From assembly GCA_947628805.1 (NCBI GenBank), contig CANRBG010000005.1, forward strand, positions 1 to 64,000: a stretch of DNA of 64,000 nt, given 5' to 3'. This DNA comes from an uncultured Oscillospiraceae bacterium (GTDB taxonomy: Bacteria; Bacillota; Clostridia; Oscillospirales; Oscillospiraceae). Each line of letters starts with the position of its first letter. The stretch's first letter is position 1. The notes under the pieces are model-generated. The model saw nothing but the letters and a program-made list of their open reading frames with translations. It did no database searches and was not told the origin of the DNA. Shown here in pieces: positions 1-8,427 of the stretch. The position numbers and the translations under genes are program-made.

Positions 1-30
1 GCATACCAGGGCGGCGGGAACGATGAGCCG

Positions 31-510
31 GTGACGGACGAGTATTACAACGCCCTGGAGGCCGTGGAGTATGAGGGTCGCACGGAGAACGACGGCTCAT
101 TCATGTTTCCCAAGGCGGAGACCGCTATGAACTCGCCGACCTTCAGCGGCCCGGCCTATGTGTCCACGCTTTTGGGCTCTGACAATGTGGCCGGCGCGCC
201 CAGCCTGCACTATGTTGTGTTTGAGCCCGGCGTGGTCAACAACTGGCACACCCACGAGGGCGGCCAGATCCTGATCGCCACAGACGGGATCGGTTATCAC
301 CAGATCGAGGGAGAGCCGGTGGAGGTCCTCCATCCTGGGGATGTGGCATTCTGTCCGCCCGGTGTGAAGCACTGGCATGGTGGCAGCGCAGACACGTCCT
401 TTGCACATATCGCAGTCAACACGAACCCGGAGATGACGGGCCTGGAATGGTTCGACCGCATCTCTGACGAGGAATACGCACAGCTCCCGGCAGAAAAGCC
501 GGAAGCGTGA
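31..510 (+). CDS. Cupin-domain protein (probably 5'-truncated by the window edge; frame is open upstream of the GTG at 31)
   Basis: Cupin motif HTHEGGQILIATDGIGYHQIEGEPVEVLHPGDVAFCPPGVKHWHG. Confidence 0.85.
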   Translation: MTDEYYNALEAVEYEGRTENDGSFMFPKAETAMNSPTFSGPAYVSTLLGSDNVAGAPSLHYVVFEPGVVNNWHTHEGGQILIATDGIGYHQIEGEPVEVLHPGDVAFCPPGVKHWHGGSADTSFAHIAVNTNPEMTGLEWFDRISDEEYAQLPAEKPEA

Positions 511-531
511 GAACAACAGGAGGGCACTCAG

Positions 532-1248
532 ATGCAAATGCAGAAAACACGTTTTATCGCCGGGCTTTTGGCGCTGATGATGATGCTGGCCCTGGCGGCC
601 TGCGGGAAGGCCGACGCCGCAGAGGATGAGTCCACCGCCGCGCCCAAGCCCTCTGAAGCGGCGCAGACGGCGGACGAGACAGCGGAAGCGAATGGCAAGG
701 CTGGCGGAAGCAATATCCTGATCGCCTATTTCACTGCGGCGGAAAACAGCGGCGTGGACGCCGTATCCTCCGCCAGCGTGGTCACAGTAGACGACACGGC
801 CAAGGGCGTGTCCCAGGCCGTGGCGGGCATGATCGCGGAGCGGACCGGCGGCGAGCTTTTCTCCATTCAGACCAGCGTGGTATACCCCGCCGATATGGGT
901 GAATTGATCGACTATGCGGCCGAGGAGCAGGACGCCGGCGTACTTCCCGAACTGACCACCCACATCGAGGACCTGGACGAGTATGACACGGTGTTCGTGG
1001 GCTTTCCCATCTGGTGGTACGATATGCCCCAGGTGATGTATTCCTTCTTTGAGGAGTACGACTTTGCGGGCAAGACCATCATCCCCTTCACCGTTCACAA
1101 TGGCAGCCGGCTTTCCGGCACACCGGCCACCATCCAGGAGCTGGAGCCGGAGGCCACGGTGATCCAGGACGGCTTCACCGTCAGCCATCAAAAGGCGGCG
1201 GACGCGGCGGAGGACGTGGCCGCGTGGCTGGCTGACCTGGGCTATTGA
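532..1248 (+). CDS. Flavodoxin-like lipoprotein
   Basis: Lipobox LALAACGK; flavodoxin features NILIAYFTAAENSG and FVGFPIWWYDMPQ. Confidence 0.85.
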   Translation: MQMQKTRFIAGLLALMMMLALAACGKADAAEDESTAAPKPSEAAQTADETAEANGKAGGSNILIAYFTAAENSGVDAVSSASVVTVDDTAKGVSQAVAGMIAERTGGELFSIQTSVVYPADMGELIDYAAEEQDAGVLPELTTHIEDLDEYDTVFVGFPIWWYDMPQVMYSFFEEYDFAGKTIIPFTVHNGSRLSGTPATIQELEPEATVIQDGFTVSHQKAADAAEDVAAWLADLGY

Positions 1249-1250
1249 AG

Positions 1251-2066
1251 ATGAAGCGGAGGCTCATATCCGCAGTGCTGGCAACGGGACTTCTCTGCGC
1301 CTGCGGGTCTCGCGGCAGCGCCGCGGCCGAGGACGGCTATACCACTGGTCAGTTCGTCCGGGGAAACGTGCTGGAGAGCGCAGAGGGCGAGATACATTAC
1401 AGCTATTGGCTGCCAGAAGGCTACGACGGGGAGACGGAATACCCCCTGATGATGACCCTGCCCGGCTACGGCGGGATGTGGTTCGGAAAGGATTCGGAGG
1501 GGACCAACCTGCGGGAGAGGGGCGTATCTGTCTGGACGGAGATCGACGAGCCCATGATCGTGGTCTCGCCCCAGGTCACGGACTGGCACGACACCTCCGC
1601 CCGGCAGACCATCGAGCTGACGGAGTATTTTCTTGAAAACTTCGCCGTGGACAGGACCCGCGTGTACGGCGCGGGCTATTCGGCGGGAGGGGAGACCATG
1701 TCCAGGGTCATGGGGATGCGCCCGGACCTGTTCGCGGCGTATCTGCACGGGGCCTCCCAATGGGACGGAGAATTTGCCCCGGCGGCGGAGAGCAAAACGG
1801 CAGTTTACATCTTCATGGGCGAGCACGACGAATACTACGGCTCATACAGGGCGCGGGAAGCCTACGATGGGCTGCTGGAGGCATACCGCCGGACCGGCCT
1901 TGACGATGGGGAGATAGACGAGCTCCTGCGGCTATGGATACCGGACGACGCATGGTTCGCCGACCGTGGCATCACGAATCAGCACGGTGGCGGGAACGTG
2001 CTGTTTGAGGAAGAGCGCGTCATTTCCTGGCTTTTGGAACAGTCCAGGACGGAGGAACAGCCATGA
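1251..2066 (+). CDS. Secreted lipoprotein alpha/beta hydrolase (PHB depolymerase/esterase-like)
   Basis: Lipobox LLCACGS; nucleophile elbow GAGYSAGG; ATG at 1251 overlaps the preceding stop region. Confidence 0.8.
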   Translation: MKRRLISAVLATGLLCACGSRGSAAAEDGYTTGQFVRGNVLESAEGEIHYSYWLPEGYDGETEYPLMMTLPGYGGMWFGKDSEGTNLRERGVSVWTEIDEPMIVVSPQVTDWHDTSARQTIELTEYFLENFAVDRTRVYGAGYSAGGETMSRVMGMRPDLFAAYLHGASQWDGEFAPAAESKTAVYIFMGEHDEYYGSYRAREAYDGLLEAYRRTGLDDGEIDELLRLWIPDDAWFADRGITNQHGGGNVLFEEERVISWLLEQSRTEEQP

Positions 2067-2731
2067 AGAAAAAGCAGGTCTCGCGGATCGTCACCGATGT
2101 TCTGATGACTGCCGCGCTGGTGCTGCTCATGAGCTACAGCCTGCTGGGAGAGGCAGCCCACGAATGGATCGGCGTCGCCATGTTGGTCCTTTTCGTCACC
2201 CATCATGTGCTCAACAGACGGTGGTTCCGGGGACTTTTCAAGGGCAAATACACGCCGTTTCGCACACTTCAAACAGTTCTTGTGCTGCTGATCTTTGCGG
2301 GCATGATCGGCTCGGCGGTGAGCGGCGCGGTGCTGAGCCGCTATGCGCTGGACTTTCTGCCCATTCGGGGCGGACGGGCCTCGGCGAGAGTAGTCCATAT
2401 GCTCTGTGCCTATTGGGGGGTCGTTCTGATGAGCCTGCACCTGGGCCTTCACTGGAACATGATGCTGGCCAAGGTCCGAAATATAGGAAAGGCGCAGACA
2501 TGGCTGCTGCGGCTCGCGGCGCTGGCGGTGGCCGTGTACGGCATATACGCCTTCGCCAAGCAGGACATTCTGAACTACCTGCTGCTGCGAAATCATTTTG
2601 TGTTCTTCGACTTTGACGCGCCCAGGATCGTGTTTTACCTGGACTACATCGCCATCATGGGCTTATTCATTTTCATCGGACACTATCTGGCCCGCTGGCT
2701 GCGGAGAGGGAAAAAGAGTATGCAACGCTGA
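2063..2731 (+). CDS. DUF4405-like (cytochrome b-like) membrane protein
   Basis: Multiple TM segments with His-containing helices (FVTHHVLNRRWF, VHMLCAYWGVVLMSLHLGLHW). Confidence 0.7.
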   Translation: MKKKQVSRIVTDVLMTAALVLLMSYSLLGEAAHEWIGVAMLVLFVTHHVLNRRWFRGLFKGKYTPFRTLQTVLVLLIFAGMIGSAVSGAVLSRYALDFLPIRGGRASARVVHMLCAYWGVVLMSLHLGLHWNMMLAKVRNIGKAQTWLLRLAALAVAVYGIYAFAKQDILNYLLLRNHFVFFDFDAPRIVFYLDYIAIMGLFIFIGHYLARWLRRGKKSMQR

Positions 2732-2804
2732 TACGACAAATGCAATGCTCACCCAAAAAAACGTTGCATTGTATCAAATAGCGCAATCTTTGCGAATAAC
2801 AGAC

Positions 2805-2833
2805 TTGACAAATGTTCTTTCAGGTGGTAGTCT
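2805..2833 (+). promoter_or_regulatory. Putative sigma-A promoter (TTGACA - 17 nt - TAGTCT) with overlapping GGTAGTCTAACCTAC dyad-like motif
   Basis: Direct reading; no long CDS follows for ~770 bp. Confidence 0.4.
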
Positions 2834-3062
2834 AACCTACTCTTTAGACAAAAGGTGCTGGAAAGCAACAACTGAATAAACCCATAAGGCACCAGCCCTG
2901 ATGATGCTTCAGGGCGAGATATAATGTGCCAGCACTGTTTCAAACGCCATCAGCCCTGCTGGCGAAACAGTGGATGCAGGACCCGACTTTGACTTTCAAA
3001 GCCGATACATCATGATGAACCGAAGCGTTCCCCCCAAGGGGGAGGCCTAACCTTTTTTGAGG

Positions 3063-3108
3063 TCGGTACATCATCGTGATGTATCGGCTTTTTTCTTTTT
3101 TCTTTTTT
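3063..3108 (+). terminator. Rho-independent terminator (TACATCA-TCG-TGATGTA hairpin followed by T-tracts)
   Basis: Perfect stem then CTTTTTTCTTTTTTCTTTTTTC. Confidence 0.7.
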
Positions 3109-3420
3109 CTTCGCGTCCATGATCTCCCTACCGGCTTCGCCCGCTTTCGACAGCGGATAAATGCTAAATTTCAGGTATCCGGGAGATCCCTGCAGAGCTT
3201 TGGAAAAGCCGCCCCGGCACCTTGACAGCCGAATGACCGTGCAGGCGAGATATTTCCGCATTGGAGCAGACGTTCCGGTGAGACTCCGGGACAGGAACCG
3301 CGCCTGGAACAAACGGCAGGTTACTGCCCGAAAAAGCAGCGGCCCAGAGGGTGCCAACTCTGGAACCTTTCCCCATGTCGCGGGGTGCCAACTCTGGCAC
3401 TGCCAAACAAAAAGCGTATT

Positions 3421-3560
3421 ACGGTGCGGGGCATGCCCCGCACCGTAGCAAGCATCGTGTTTTGGGCCCAAAACACAGGCTGCTGGGATGATTCCCAGAC
3501 CCTTTAGAGGTTTCAGGATACGTCCTGAAAGGTGTTTTGTCCCCAAAACACGATGCTTGC
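3421..3560. repeat. Palindrome cluster upstream of parB-like gene
   Basis: 26-bp perfect palindrome ACGGTGCGGGGCATGCCCCGCACCGT (3421-3446); 20-bp palindrome GTGTTTTGGGCCCAAAACAC; 19-bp inverted repeat GCAAGCATCGTGTTTTGGG (3448-3466) / CCCAAAACACGATGCTTGC (3542-3560); smaller hairpins between. Confidence 0.9.
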
Positions 3561-3605
3561 GGGTATATTGCGTTTCAAATCATCACAGAGAAAGGATAAG
3601 ATAAC

Positions 3606-4514
3606 ATGAAATTAGACAGAAAGACTGTGAACGTCTCTATCAAAAACCTGCATCCCTTTGAGAGCAACCCCTATAAAGTCCAGGACGGAGAGGAAATGGA
3701 CAAGCTCATGGAGAGCATCCAGTCCCAAGGTGTCCTCACGCCCCTTGTCGTGCGGCCCATGGCGGACACCGCTATGGGCTACGAGGTCATATCCGGCCAC
3801 CGCCGTCTGGCCGCCTGTCAGAAACTCGGAATGAAGTCCATACCCGTCACTATCCAGCAGATGGATGATGACAAAGCCATGATTGCTGTGGTGGACGCCA
3901 ACCTCCAGCGCGAACACATACTCCCCAGCGAGAAAGCCTTTGCCTTCAAGATGAAACTGGAGGCGCTCAGCCACCAGGGCGTAACTTCTGCTCAAGTTGA
4001 ACAGAAGTTGTCCCGCGACGCCGTTGCCGGAGATGTGGGCATGAGCGGCGCACAGGTCCAGCGGTATATCCGTCTGACCAATCTCATCCCGGAGCTGCTG
4101 GAACTGGTGGATCAAGGAAAGATAGCGTTCACCCCAGCCGTACACCTGTCCTACCTGAACTCCCCGGAGCAGCGGTGGGTGCTGGAGGAAATGGAGAAAA
4201 ATGCCTGTTCTCCCTCCGTGTCCCAGGCGTACCACCTGAAAGAAGAAAGCCAGGCCGGAAGGCTGACGCAGGAACTGACCGCGGAAATGATGGCAAGAGA
4301 GAAGGCCAACCAACGGGAGAAGGTATCGTTCTTCTGCGATGACCTGCGCAAATTCTTCCCCGAATCGTATTCCGCCCAGGACATCCAGAAGGCAATTTTG
4401 AAAATGCTGGAGGACCGGGAGGCCAGCAAAAGGTGGGATGTGTCCGCCACTACCCGCACCGCTGCCAGCCGAGGCGCCAAGCCCCGCGCTACCTCCGACC
4501 GGGACGCCAGATAA
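3606..4514 (+). CDS. ParB/RepB/Spo0J-family protein (mobile-element type)
   Basis: ParB N-terminal domain (SIQSQGVLTPLVVRP...YEVISGHRRLAACQKLG) and HTH (GMSGAQVQRYIRLTNLIPELLELVDQGKIAFTPAVHLSYL). Confidence 0.9.
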   Translation: MKLDRKTVNVSIKNLHPFESNPYKVQDGEEMDKLMESIQSQGVLTPLVVRPMADTAMGYEVISGHRRLAACQKLGMKSIPVTIQQMDDDKAMIAVVDANLQREHILPSEKAFAFKMKLEALSHQGVTSAQVEQKLSRDAVAGDVGMSGAQVQRYIRLTNLIPELLELVDQGKIAFTPAVHLSYLNSPEQRWVLEEMEKNACSPSVSQAYHLKEESQAGRLTQELTAEMMAREKANQREKVSFFCDDLRKFFPESYSAQDIQKAILKMLEDREASKRWDVSATTRTAASRGAKPRATSDRDAR

Positions 4515-4520
4515 GAAGCT

Positions 4521-4790
4521 ATGCAGACAGACAGATTTATCGTGGGCTTTGGCCCCGACACGAACGAGTATGTCATAAACGGCGTCCGATATATCGTTGA
4601 GAGCCGGTATGAACCCACCGACTTCAAGCGTATGGAGAGTAATCGCCGTATCGACCACAGACTTGAAAAATATATCAAAAGCCCTTTGACAGATTTGCCG
4701 CTCTCTTCCGAGGGTGATACACTGAAGGCTGGATATGTGTGTTCGGCTGCCGGAAAGGAGGGCAATCATGCAGCCGAAGAAGAAAACTGA
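4521..4790 (+). CDS. Small hypothetical protein between parB-like and recombinase genes
   Basis: Intact ORF in co-directional cassette; overlaps recombinase start. Confidence 0.65.
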   Translation: MQTDRFIVGFGPDTNEYVINGVRYIVESRYEPTDFKRMESNRRIDHRLEKYIKSPLTDLPLSSEGDTLKAGYVCSAAGKEGNHAAEEEN

Positions 4791-6477
4791 ACAAATCGGG
4801 ATAACAGCGCTATACTGCCGCCTGTCCAGGGATGACGGTACGGAGTGCGACAGCAATTCCATCGCCAATCAAAAGCGTCTGCTTTCGTTGAAGGCAAAGG
4901 AAATGGGGCTGTCCAACACGAAATACTATGTGGATGACGGCTATACGGGGACGAACTTCAATCGACCCGGATTTCAGCAGATGCTCAGCGACATCGACAT
5001 GGGATATGTCTCCGCTGTGATGGTCAAGGACCTCAGCCGTCTGGGACGCGACTATGTTTCCGTTGGTCATTATACGGACAGCTATTTCCCTGACAGAAAT
5101 GTCCGCTTCATCGCCGTGAATGATTCCATCGACAGCGAGGAAGGCGAGAGCGAGATCGCGCCGTTCAAGAACATCCTCAATGAGATGTACGCGCGGGATA
5201 TTTCCAAAAAGGTGCGTTCATCCAACCGTCTGCGCGGAAACGCGGGAGAACCGCTGTCGCCGCCGCCCTATGGATATATGAAGTCCCCGGACGACAAGAA
5301 GAAATGGGTCATTGACCCGGAGGCGGCGGAGGTGGTCAGAAGCATCTTCAAAATGTGCCTTGACGGAAAAGGGAATGAAGCTATCGCAAGAACCCTGCAG
5401 AAACAGAAGGTCATGGTCCCAATGGCGTATTGGCAGAGCAAGGGACTTCCGAGGGGCGGCAAAAAGACGCAGACGAATCCGTACAAATGGTGTATGACCA
5501 CCGTCCAGAAAATCTTGGCGCAGCAGGAATACTGCGGGGACGTCATCAATTTCAGGACCTACTCCAAGTCGTTCAAGAACAAAAAGAGAGTCGAGAACGC
5601 CCCGGAGAATTGGGCGGTGTTCAAGGATGTCCATGAGCCGATTATTGAACGGAGCGTCTTTGAGCAGGTGCAGGCGCTCACAGCCAAGACCAAGCGCCGC
5701 GCTCCAAAGCCGGAAAACGGTGAAAAGAGTGTTTTCAGCGACCTGCTGTATTGCGGCGACTGTCACAGGAAACTGCGGTATCATACGAACACGATCAACA
5801 AGCGCATCCACTTTTTCGTGTGTTCAGATAACGCCATTGACTATCGTGGCAAATGCCCAACGCGCCACTATGTCCGGGCAGATGCCATAGAACAGGTAGT
5901 CTCGCTGGAGTTGCGGCGAATGGCGGTGATGCTGCGGGCCGATGAGGGAGCTTTTGCCGAGATGCTTGCGCAAAAGACCAACAAGGAGCTTGAGAAAGAG
6001 CAAAAACGGAACGAGGGCGAACTGCAAAAGGCGATTACGAGAAATGATACCGTGTCCAGGCTGTATGAGAAGCTGTACGAGGACAATGCCACGGGCAAGG
6101 TGAGCGACGAGTGGTTTATGCAGCTTTCCCATAAATACGAGGTCGAGCGGCTGGAACTGAAAGAAAAGATCGCCGAGCTTCGGAAAAGGCTTGCGGATTC
6201 GGGAAAACAGCAGCGCGGGCGCGAGAGCTTCATGAAAGCGATACGGCAGTTTATGCGGATGGAACGCTTGACCGCGCCTTTGCTCCGGGAACTGATAGAC
6301 CATATCGACGTGTTCGAGACGGAGGGCACAGGCAAGAACCGTACTCAGCGGATCGTAATCTATTATCGCTTCGTGGGCTATGTCGAAATACCGCCGACGC
6401 TGCCTCGCTCCAATTACAAGGCCGATACCCGCAAAGGCGTAGCTGTGGAGTACGTCACCGAACCAGCCGCAAAATAA
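4768..6477 (+). CDS. Large serine recombinase (resolvase/recombinase family)
   Basis: Resolvase N-terminus (ALYCRLSRDDG...DGYTGTNFNRPGFQQML...VKDLSRLGRDY), recombinase domain, zinc-ribbon-like LLYCGDCHRKLRYH, coiled coil, C-terminal RELIDHIDVFE. Confidence 0.95.
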   Translation: MQPKKKTEQIGITALYCRLSRDDGTECDSNSIANQKRLLSLKAKEMGLSNTKYYVDDGYTGTNFNRPGFQQMLSDIDMGYVSAVMVKDLSRLGRDYVSVGHYTDSYFPDRNVRFIAVNDSIDSEEGESEIAPFKNILNEMYARDISKKVRSSNRLRGNAGEPLSPPPYGYMKSPDDKKKWVIDPEAAEVVRSIFKMCLDGKGNEAIARTLQKQKVMVPMAYWQSKGLPRGGKKTQTNPYKWCMTTVQKILAQQEYCGDVINFRTYSKSFKNKKRVENAPENWAVFKDVHEPIIERSVFEQVQALTAKTKRRAPKPENGEKSVFSDLLYCGDCHRKLRYHTNTINKRIHFFVCSDNAIDYRGKCPTRHYVRADAIEQVVSLELRRMAVMLRADEGAFAEMLAQKTNKELEKEQKRNEGELQKAITRNDTVSRLYEKLYEDNATGKVSDEWFMQLSHKYEVERLELKEKIAELRKRLADSGKQQRGRESFMKAIRQFMRMERLTAPLLRELIDHIDVFETEGTGKNRTQRIVIYYRFVGYVEIPPTLPRSNYKADTRKGVAVEYVTEPAAK

Positions 6478-6522
6478 AGGCAAGGCAGGCTGCCGCGCCT
6501 GCCCTGTATAGGATACAGATAT

Positions 6523-6567
6523 AAGAATTCGAGTGTTCATAAAGTGAAATCCCTTATGAACACTCGA
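6523..6567. repeat. 13-bp perfect inverted repeat (CGAGTGTTCATAA / TTATGAACACTCG) beside tRNA 3' end
   Basis: Direct reading; either terminator-like stem or recombination-site dyad. Confidence 0.7.
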
Positions 6568-6569
6568 AA

Positions 6570-6645
6570 TGGTCCGAGTGACTGGACTTGAACCAGCGGC
6601 CTGATGGTCCCAAACCACCCGCGCTACCAACTGCGCTACACCCGG
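6570..6645 (-). tRNA. tRNA-Pro (anticodon TGG), CCA encoded
   Basis: Reverse complement CCGGGTGTAGCGCAGTTGGTAGCGCGGGTGGTTTGGGACCATCAGGCCGCTGGTTCAAGTCCAGTCACTCGGACCA folds as a cloverleaf; loop TTTGGGA. Confidence 0.95.
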
Positions 6646-6730
6646 ATAAAGGGCCGTCGCATATCGCGGCGGCCCTTATACTATATCGTTTCGGGCTTTT
6701 TCTGTCAAGCAAAACCCGCCGGCGGACCGG

Positions 6731-7618
6731 TCAGTTTTCCCGCTTCTTGCCCCAGAAGAACAGAGCCACCGTGCCGGGGCCCGTGTGGCTGCCGATCACC
6801 GTGCCAATGGAGTTGATGAGCACCTTTCCATTCAGCTTGGGGAACCGCTCCTCCACCAGCCGGGCCACCTCCTGGGCGTCCTCCAGACAGGCGGAGTTGG
6901 ACATATACACCTTGCCGTCGTAGTCCAGGCCCCCGTCGGCGCACTGCTCCATCTTATCCACGATGGCCCGGATCACCTTTTTCTTGGTGCGGATCTTCTC
7001 CCGGGGGATCAGCCGGCCCATGTAGTCCACGTTCATCAGCGGGCAGATGTTCAGCACCCCGCCGAAGACCCCGGCGGCCTTGGAGATGCGCCCGCCCCGG
7101 ACGAAGAAGGTCAGGTCCGTGGAGAAGAACCAGTGGTGCAGCCGCAGTTTGTTTTCCTCCGCCCAGTCCCGCAGGCTGTCGATATCTAGCCCTGCGTCCC
7201 GCTTGTCCGCCAGCGCGTCCATCAAAAGTCCATAGCCGGAAGAAGCCGCCAGGGAGTCCACGATGTAGATCTTCCGCTCCGGAAACCGCTCCCGGGCGAT
7301 AGCGGCGGCGTTCTGGGCGGAGTTGAAGGTGCCGGAGATGCCCGAGGACAGGGTCAGATGCAAAATGTCCTTGCCCTGCTCCAGGAAGGGGGTGAAGAAG
7401 TCCAGATACTCGGAAATATTCACCTGGGCGGTACGGGTCATGGCTCCGTCGGTCATGGCCTGATAGAATTTGTCCAGCGGCATGCTCTGGCCCAGGTCGT
7501 CCATGTATTCCTTGTCGTTCAAAAAGTAATGGAAAAACACGCAGGGGATATTGCGCCGCTCCAGATGCTCCCGGGACAGGTCCACGGTGGAGCAGCAGCT
7601 CAGGATATAATCGCTCAT
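6731..7618 (-). CDS. DegV family fatty-acid-binding protein
   Basis: DegV-like: LSSGISGTFNSAQNAA..., VDSLAASSGYGLLM; SD AAGGAGG before ATG at 7618. Confidence 0.9.
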   Translation of the reverse strand: MSDYILSCCSTVDLSREHLERRNIPCVFFHYFLNDKEYMDDLGQSMPLDKFYQAMTDGAMTRTAQVNISEYLDFFTPFLEQGKDILHLTLSSGISGTFNSAQNAAAIARERFPERKIYIVDSLAASSGYGLLMDALADKRDAGLDIDSLRDWAEENKLRLHHWFFSTDLTFFVRGGRISKAAGVFGGVLNICPLMNVDYMGRLIPREKIRTKKKVIRAIVDKMEQCADGGLDYDGKVYMSNSACLEDAQEVARLVEERFPKLNGKVLINSIGTVIGSHTGPGTVALFFWGKKREN

Positions 7619-7720
7619 GGTTTCCTCCTTGCGGGCCGAAAGACCCTGTCGTATGGTCCCATTGTACCGCAGCCGGCCGCCGGACGGCAACCTACCCTGG
7701 CTGGAGATCTCTCTCAAATG

Positions 7721-7757
7721 AAAACCGGGGCATAGAATGCGCTCTACGCCCCGGAAA
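7721..7757 (-). terminator. Terminator after HTH regulator gene
   Basis: CCGGGGC...GCCCCGG stem followed on minus strand by TTTTCATTT. Confidence 0.6.
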
Positions 7758-7790
7758 ACCGATTCTACGATCAGGAGAATCCCGCCTCTG

Positions 7791-8393
7791 TCAGCTCATG
7801 CGCCGGCGGATGTGGAAGCACAGCACCACCAATATCTCCGCCGGGATCAGGATCAAAAATAGCTGCCAGGGCCGCTTGGGAAGCAAGAACAAGAATACCA
7901 ACGTCACCAGCGTGGCTACCAGCAGCATGACGATGATCATGTTGTGCCGGCCCTTGTTCCAGACGGAGTTGAGCACCAGCAGCGTGATCAGCGATACCGG
8001 CACCGCACAGGCGAAGATCAGCCACAGGACCTGGTCCAGCACCAGCCAGCAGGTCACGAACATGATCACCGCCATGGTCCAGATGCCCATGATGGCCACC
8101 ATGGTCACCACCCGGCTGCTGAAGGTGGGGGCGTTGGCCTTTTCCTGGGCCCGGGCCCGCTCCACCGGATCCTGCCACTGATCGTCGCTGTGCAGCAGCT
8201 CGTCCACCGTCAGACCGTAGATCTCCGCCAGCCTCGTCAGGATATAGGCGTCCGGGATGGACTCGCCCCGCTCCCATTTGGAGACGGTCTTGTCGGAGTA
8301 GTTGAGCTTTTCCCCCAGCTCCGCCTGGGTCATGCCCGCCGCCTGACGCAGCTTGATCAGGTTGCTGGCTACGATCAGCTTCAGCTCGTCCAT
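7791..8393 (-). CDS. XRE-family HTH regulator with C-terminal TM segments
   Basis: N-terminal HTH LRQAAGMTQAELGEKLNYSDKTVSKWERGESIPD; hydrophobic C-terminal helices. Confidence 0.9.
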   Translation of the reverse strand: MDELKLIVASNLIKLRQAAGMTQAELGEKLNYSDKTVSKWERGESIPDAYILTRLAEIYGLTVDELLHSDDQWQDPVERARAQEKANAPTFSSRVVTMVAIMGIWTMAVIMFVTCWLVLDQVLWLIFACAVPVSLITLLVLNSVWNKGRHNMIIVMLLVATLVTLVFLFLLPKRPWQLFLILIPAEILVVLCFHIRRRMS

Positions 8394-8427
8394 ACCGCCG
8401 CCTCCTTTCGTCTGGCCTATAGCAGCT

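Larger units (their letters stand above)
2740..6569. mobile_element. Mobile-element remnant or small integrated element (parB-like, small ORF, serine recombinase) adjacent to tRNA-Pro; left boundary not determined
   Basis: Gene content and palindromic DNA; no duplicated att sequence could be identified by eye. Confidence 0.55.

Noticed and set aside
97-1191. Long minus-strand ORF (364 aa) antisense to cupin and flavodoxin genes
   Set aside because: Antisense open frame from high-GC codon bias; low-complexity His/Gly/Arg-rich translation, and the + frames have clear domains.
3010-3546. 178-aa minus-strand ORF upstream of parB
   Set aside because: Its frame runs through the perfect palindromes and a terminator; no recognisable domain. 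Better explained as structured non-coding DNA.
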